From assembly GCA_946631345.1 (NCBI GenBank), contig CAMPAA010000174.1, positions 1-6,895 of the forward strand: a stretch of 6,895 nucleotides of DNA, in the 5' to 3' direction. Positions 6,683 to 6,895 of the stretch are shown here, in pieces (within the stretch, counting starts at the first letter, position 1; each line of letters starts with the position of its first letter). Position numbers and translations under genes: made by a program. A model generated the notes under the pieces. That model was not told the DNA's origin and made no database searches. It saw only the letters and a program-made list of their open reading frames with translations. Origin of the DNA: an uncultured Verrucomicrobiota bacterium. GTDB lineage: Bacteria; Verrucomicrobiota; Kiritimatiellia; RFP12; UBA1067.

Positions 6683-6710
6683 AAGATACCAAATCCATTT
6701 TTTTTTTCAA
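6683..6710 (-). promoter_or_regulatory. Sigma-70-type promoter for the giant gene
   Basis: On the minus strand TTGAAA (6705-6710) and TATCTT (6683-6688) are separated by 16 bases, and TGG immediately precedes the -10 as in an extended -10 element. The predicted start is near 6676, leaving a leader of about 24 bases. The A-tract in the spacer and the T-tract upstream may add curvature. The -10 shares TTTGGTAT with the promoter at 1203-1211, which supports both. The -10 matches the consensus at four of six positions. Confidence 0.55.
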
Positions 6711-6730
6711 GCGAAAACTTGAAAAAAAAA
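6699..6730. repeat. 13-bp perfect A/T-rich inverted repeat overlapping the giant gene's -35
   Basis: TTTTTTTTTCAAG at 6699-6711 is the exact reverse complement of CTTGAAAAAAAAA at 6718-6730, with a 6-base loop (CGAAAA). One arm contains the predicted -35 hexamer. The stem has only two G-C pairs and no U-tract follows the hairpin in either direction, so it is not a textbook terminator. It could act as an upstream A/T element, as a dyad binding site for a regulator, or as a weak bidirectional terminator for genes beyond the right edge. Confidence 0.7.
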
Positions 6731-6895
6731 TCCGGCGTCTGCATAACCGGTTTCTTGCGACCGTTCAGCCTAAAACTGCAAATTCCGGCATTTGCCCTGA
6801 ATCGTGGATTTGAAGTTATGGAGCCGGTATCGGAACCGGCATCGGCGGGTGGAGTTTTCTGCGCACGGCATATGGCATCAGCCTGACCAGGGGGT
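6731..6895. other. Right-edge stretch with no supported gene
   Basis: I see no gene that I can support here. On the minus strand one frame enters from the right edge and stops at TAA 6816-6818, giving a possible 25-residue tail that ends MPVPIPAP; it could be the 3' end of a neighbour. A second minus frame stays open from the edge to the TGA at 6649-6651, but it runs through the A/T tracts and the promoter and looks noncoding. CCGGTATCGG (6824-6833) and CCGGCATCGG (6836-6845) are imperfect direct repeats. GCCGGT/ACCGGC (6823-6828, 6835-6840) is a 6-bp inverted repeat without a following T-run on either strand. Confidence 0.4.

Noticed and set aside
6282..6710. 142-codon minus-strand frame beginning MKKKMDLVSL
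   Set aside because: It starts within the promoter, has no ribosome binding site and overlaps the signal-peptide end of the giant gene in another frame with an arginine-rich sequence.
6649..6895. Minus-strand open frame from the right edge whose TGA overlaps the giant gene's ATG (ATGA)
   Set aside because: It would suggest a translationally coupled upstream gene. However, it runs through homopolymer tracts (FFFKFSLEKKN), the promoter and the Shine-Dalgarno, and its composition does not look like protein.
1..6895. CRISPR array, tRNA, rRNA, insertion sequence or transposase
   Set aside because: No regularly spaced direct repeats, cloverleaf-like sequence, transposase motif or terminal inverted repeats with target duplications were seen.

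Overview
The window looks like a piece of a GC-rich chromosome from a PVC-superphylum bacterium, most plausibly a gut or anaerobic Kiritimatiellota/Lentisphaerota-type lineage. This placement is an inference. It rests on one very large secreted autotransporter-repeat (PATR) protein that begins with a W-x-G...NW signature and lacks a beta-barrel, a style I associate with those groups. No ribosomal RNA or housekeeping marker is present to confirm it. All supported genes lie on the minus strand, so the window is best read from right to left.

Right end (6659-6895): the leader of the giant gene. It holds a strong Shine-Dalgarno, a plausible sigma-70-type promoter, and a perfect 13-bp A/T-rich inverted repeat covering the -35 region. 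Beyond that are about 165 bases with no convincing gene. Middle (1280-6652): a single 1790-residue exported protein with a signal peptide, three recognisable PATR motifs and a long beta-solenoid section of about ten degenerate rungs. It also has a stretch resembling the 'GSGY-x-APTV' type repeat. It has no C-terminal barrel or other recognised surface anchor. Left part: a 112-base gap holding a very good extended -10 promoter and a 15-bp palindrome leads to a 194-residue helical protein (583-1167). A 71-base gap with a perfect 13-bp stem-loop follows, then a second helical protein (1-511) that runs off the left edge.

The two small proteins are tandem paralogues. They share a basic 'RxRxR/N..L..LG..(M/L)A.L' segment and a C-terminal 'DM..L.SL...RD..FS.A..L' segment. 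Size, helical pattern and C-terminal motif resemble the EspA/SseB class of secreted type III filament and translocator proteins. This is a pattern-level resemblance seen by eye, not a database match. If it is right, the window joins a giant surface or secreted adhesin-like protein to secreted components of a type III-like apparatus, all pointing to contact with other cells or surfaces. The promoter between the large gene and the small pair suggests that the pair is its own transcription unit, possibly with readthrough from above because no convincing terminator separates them.
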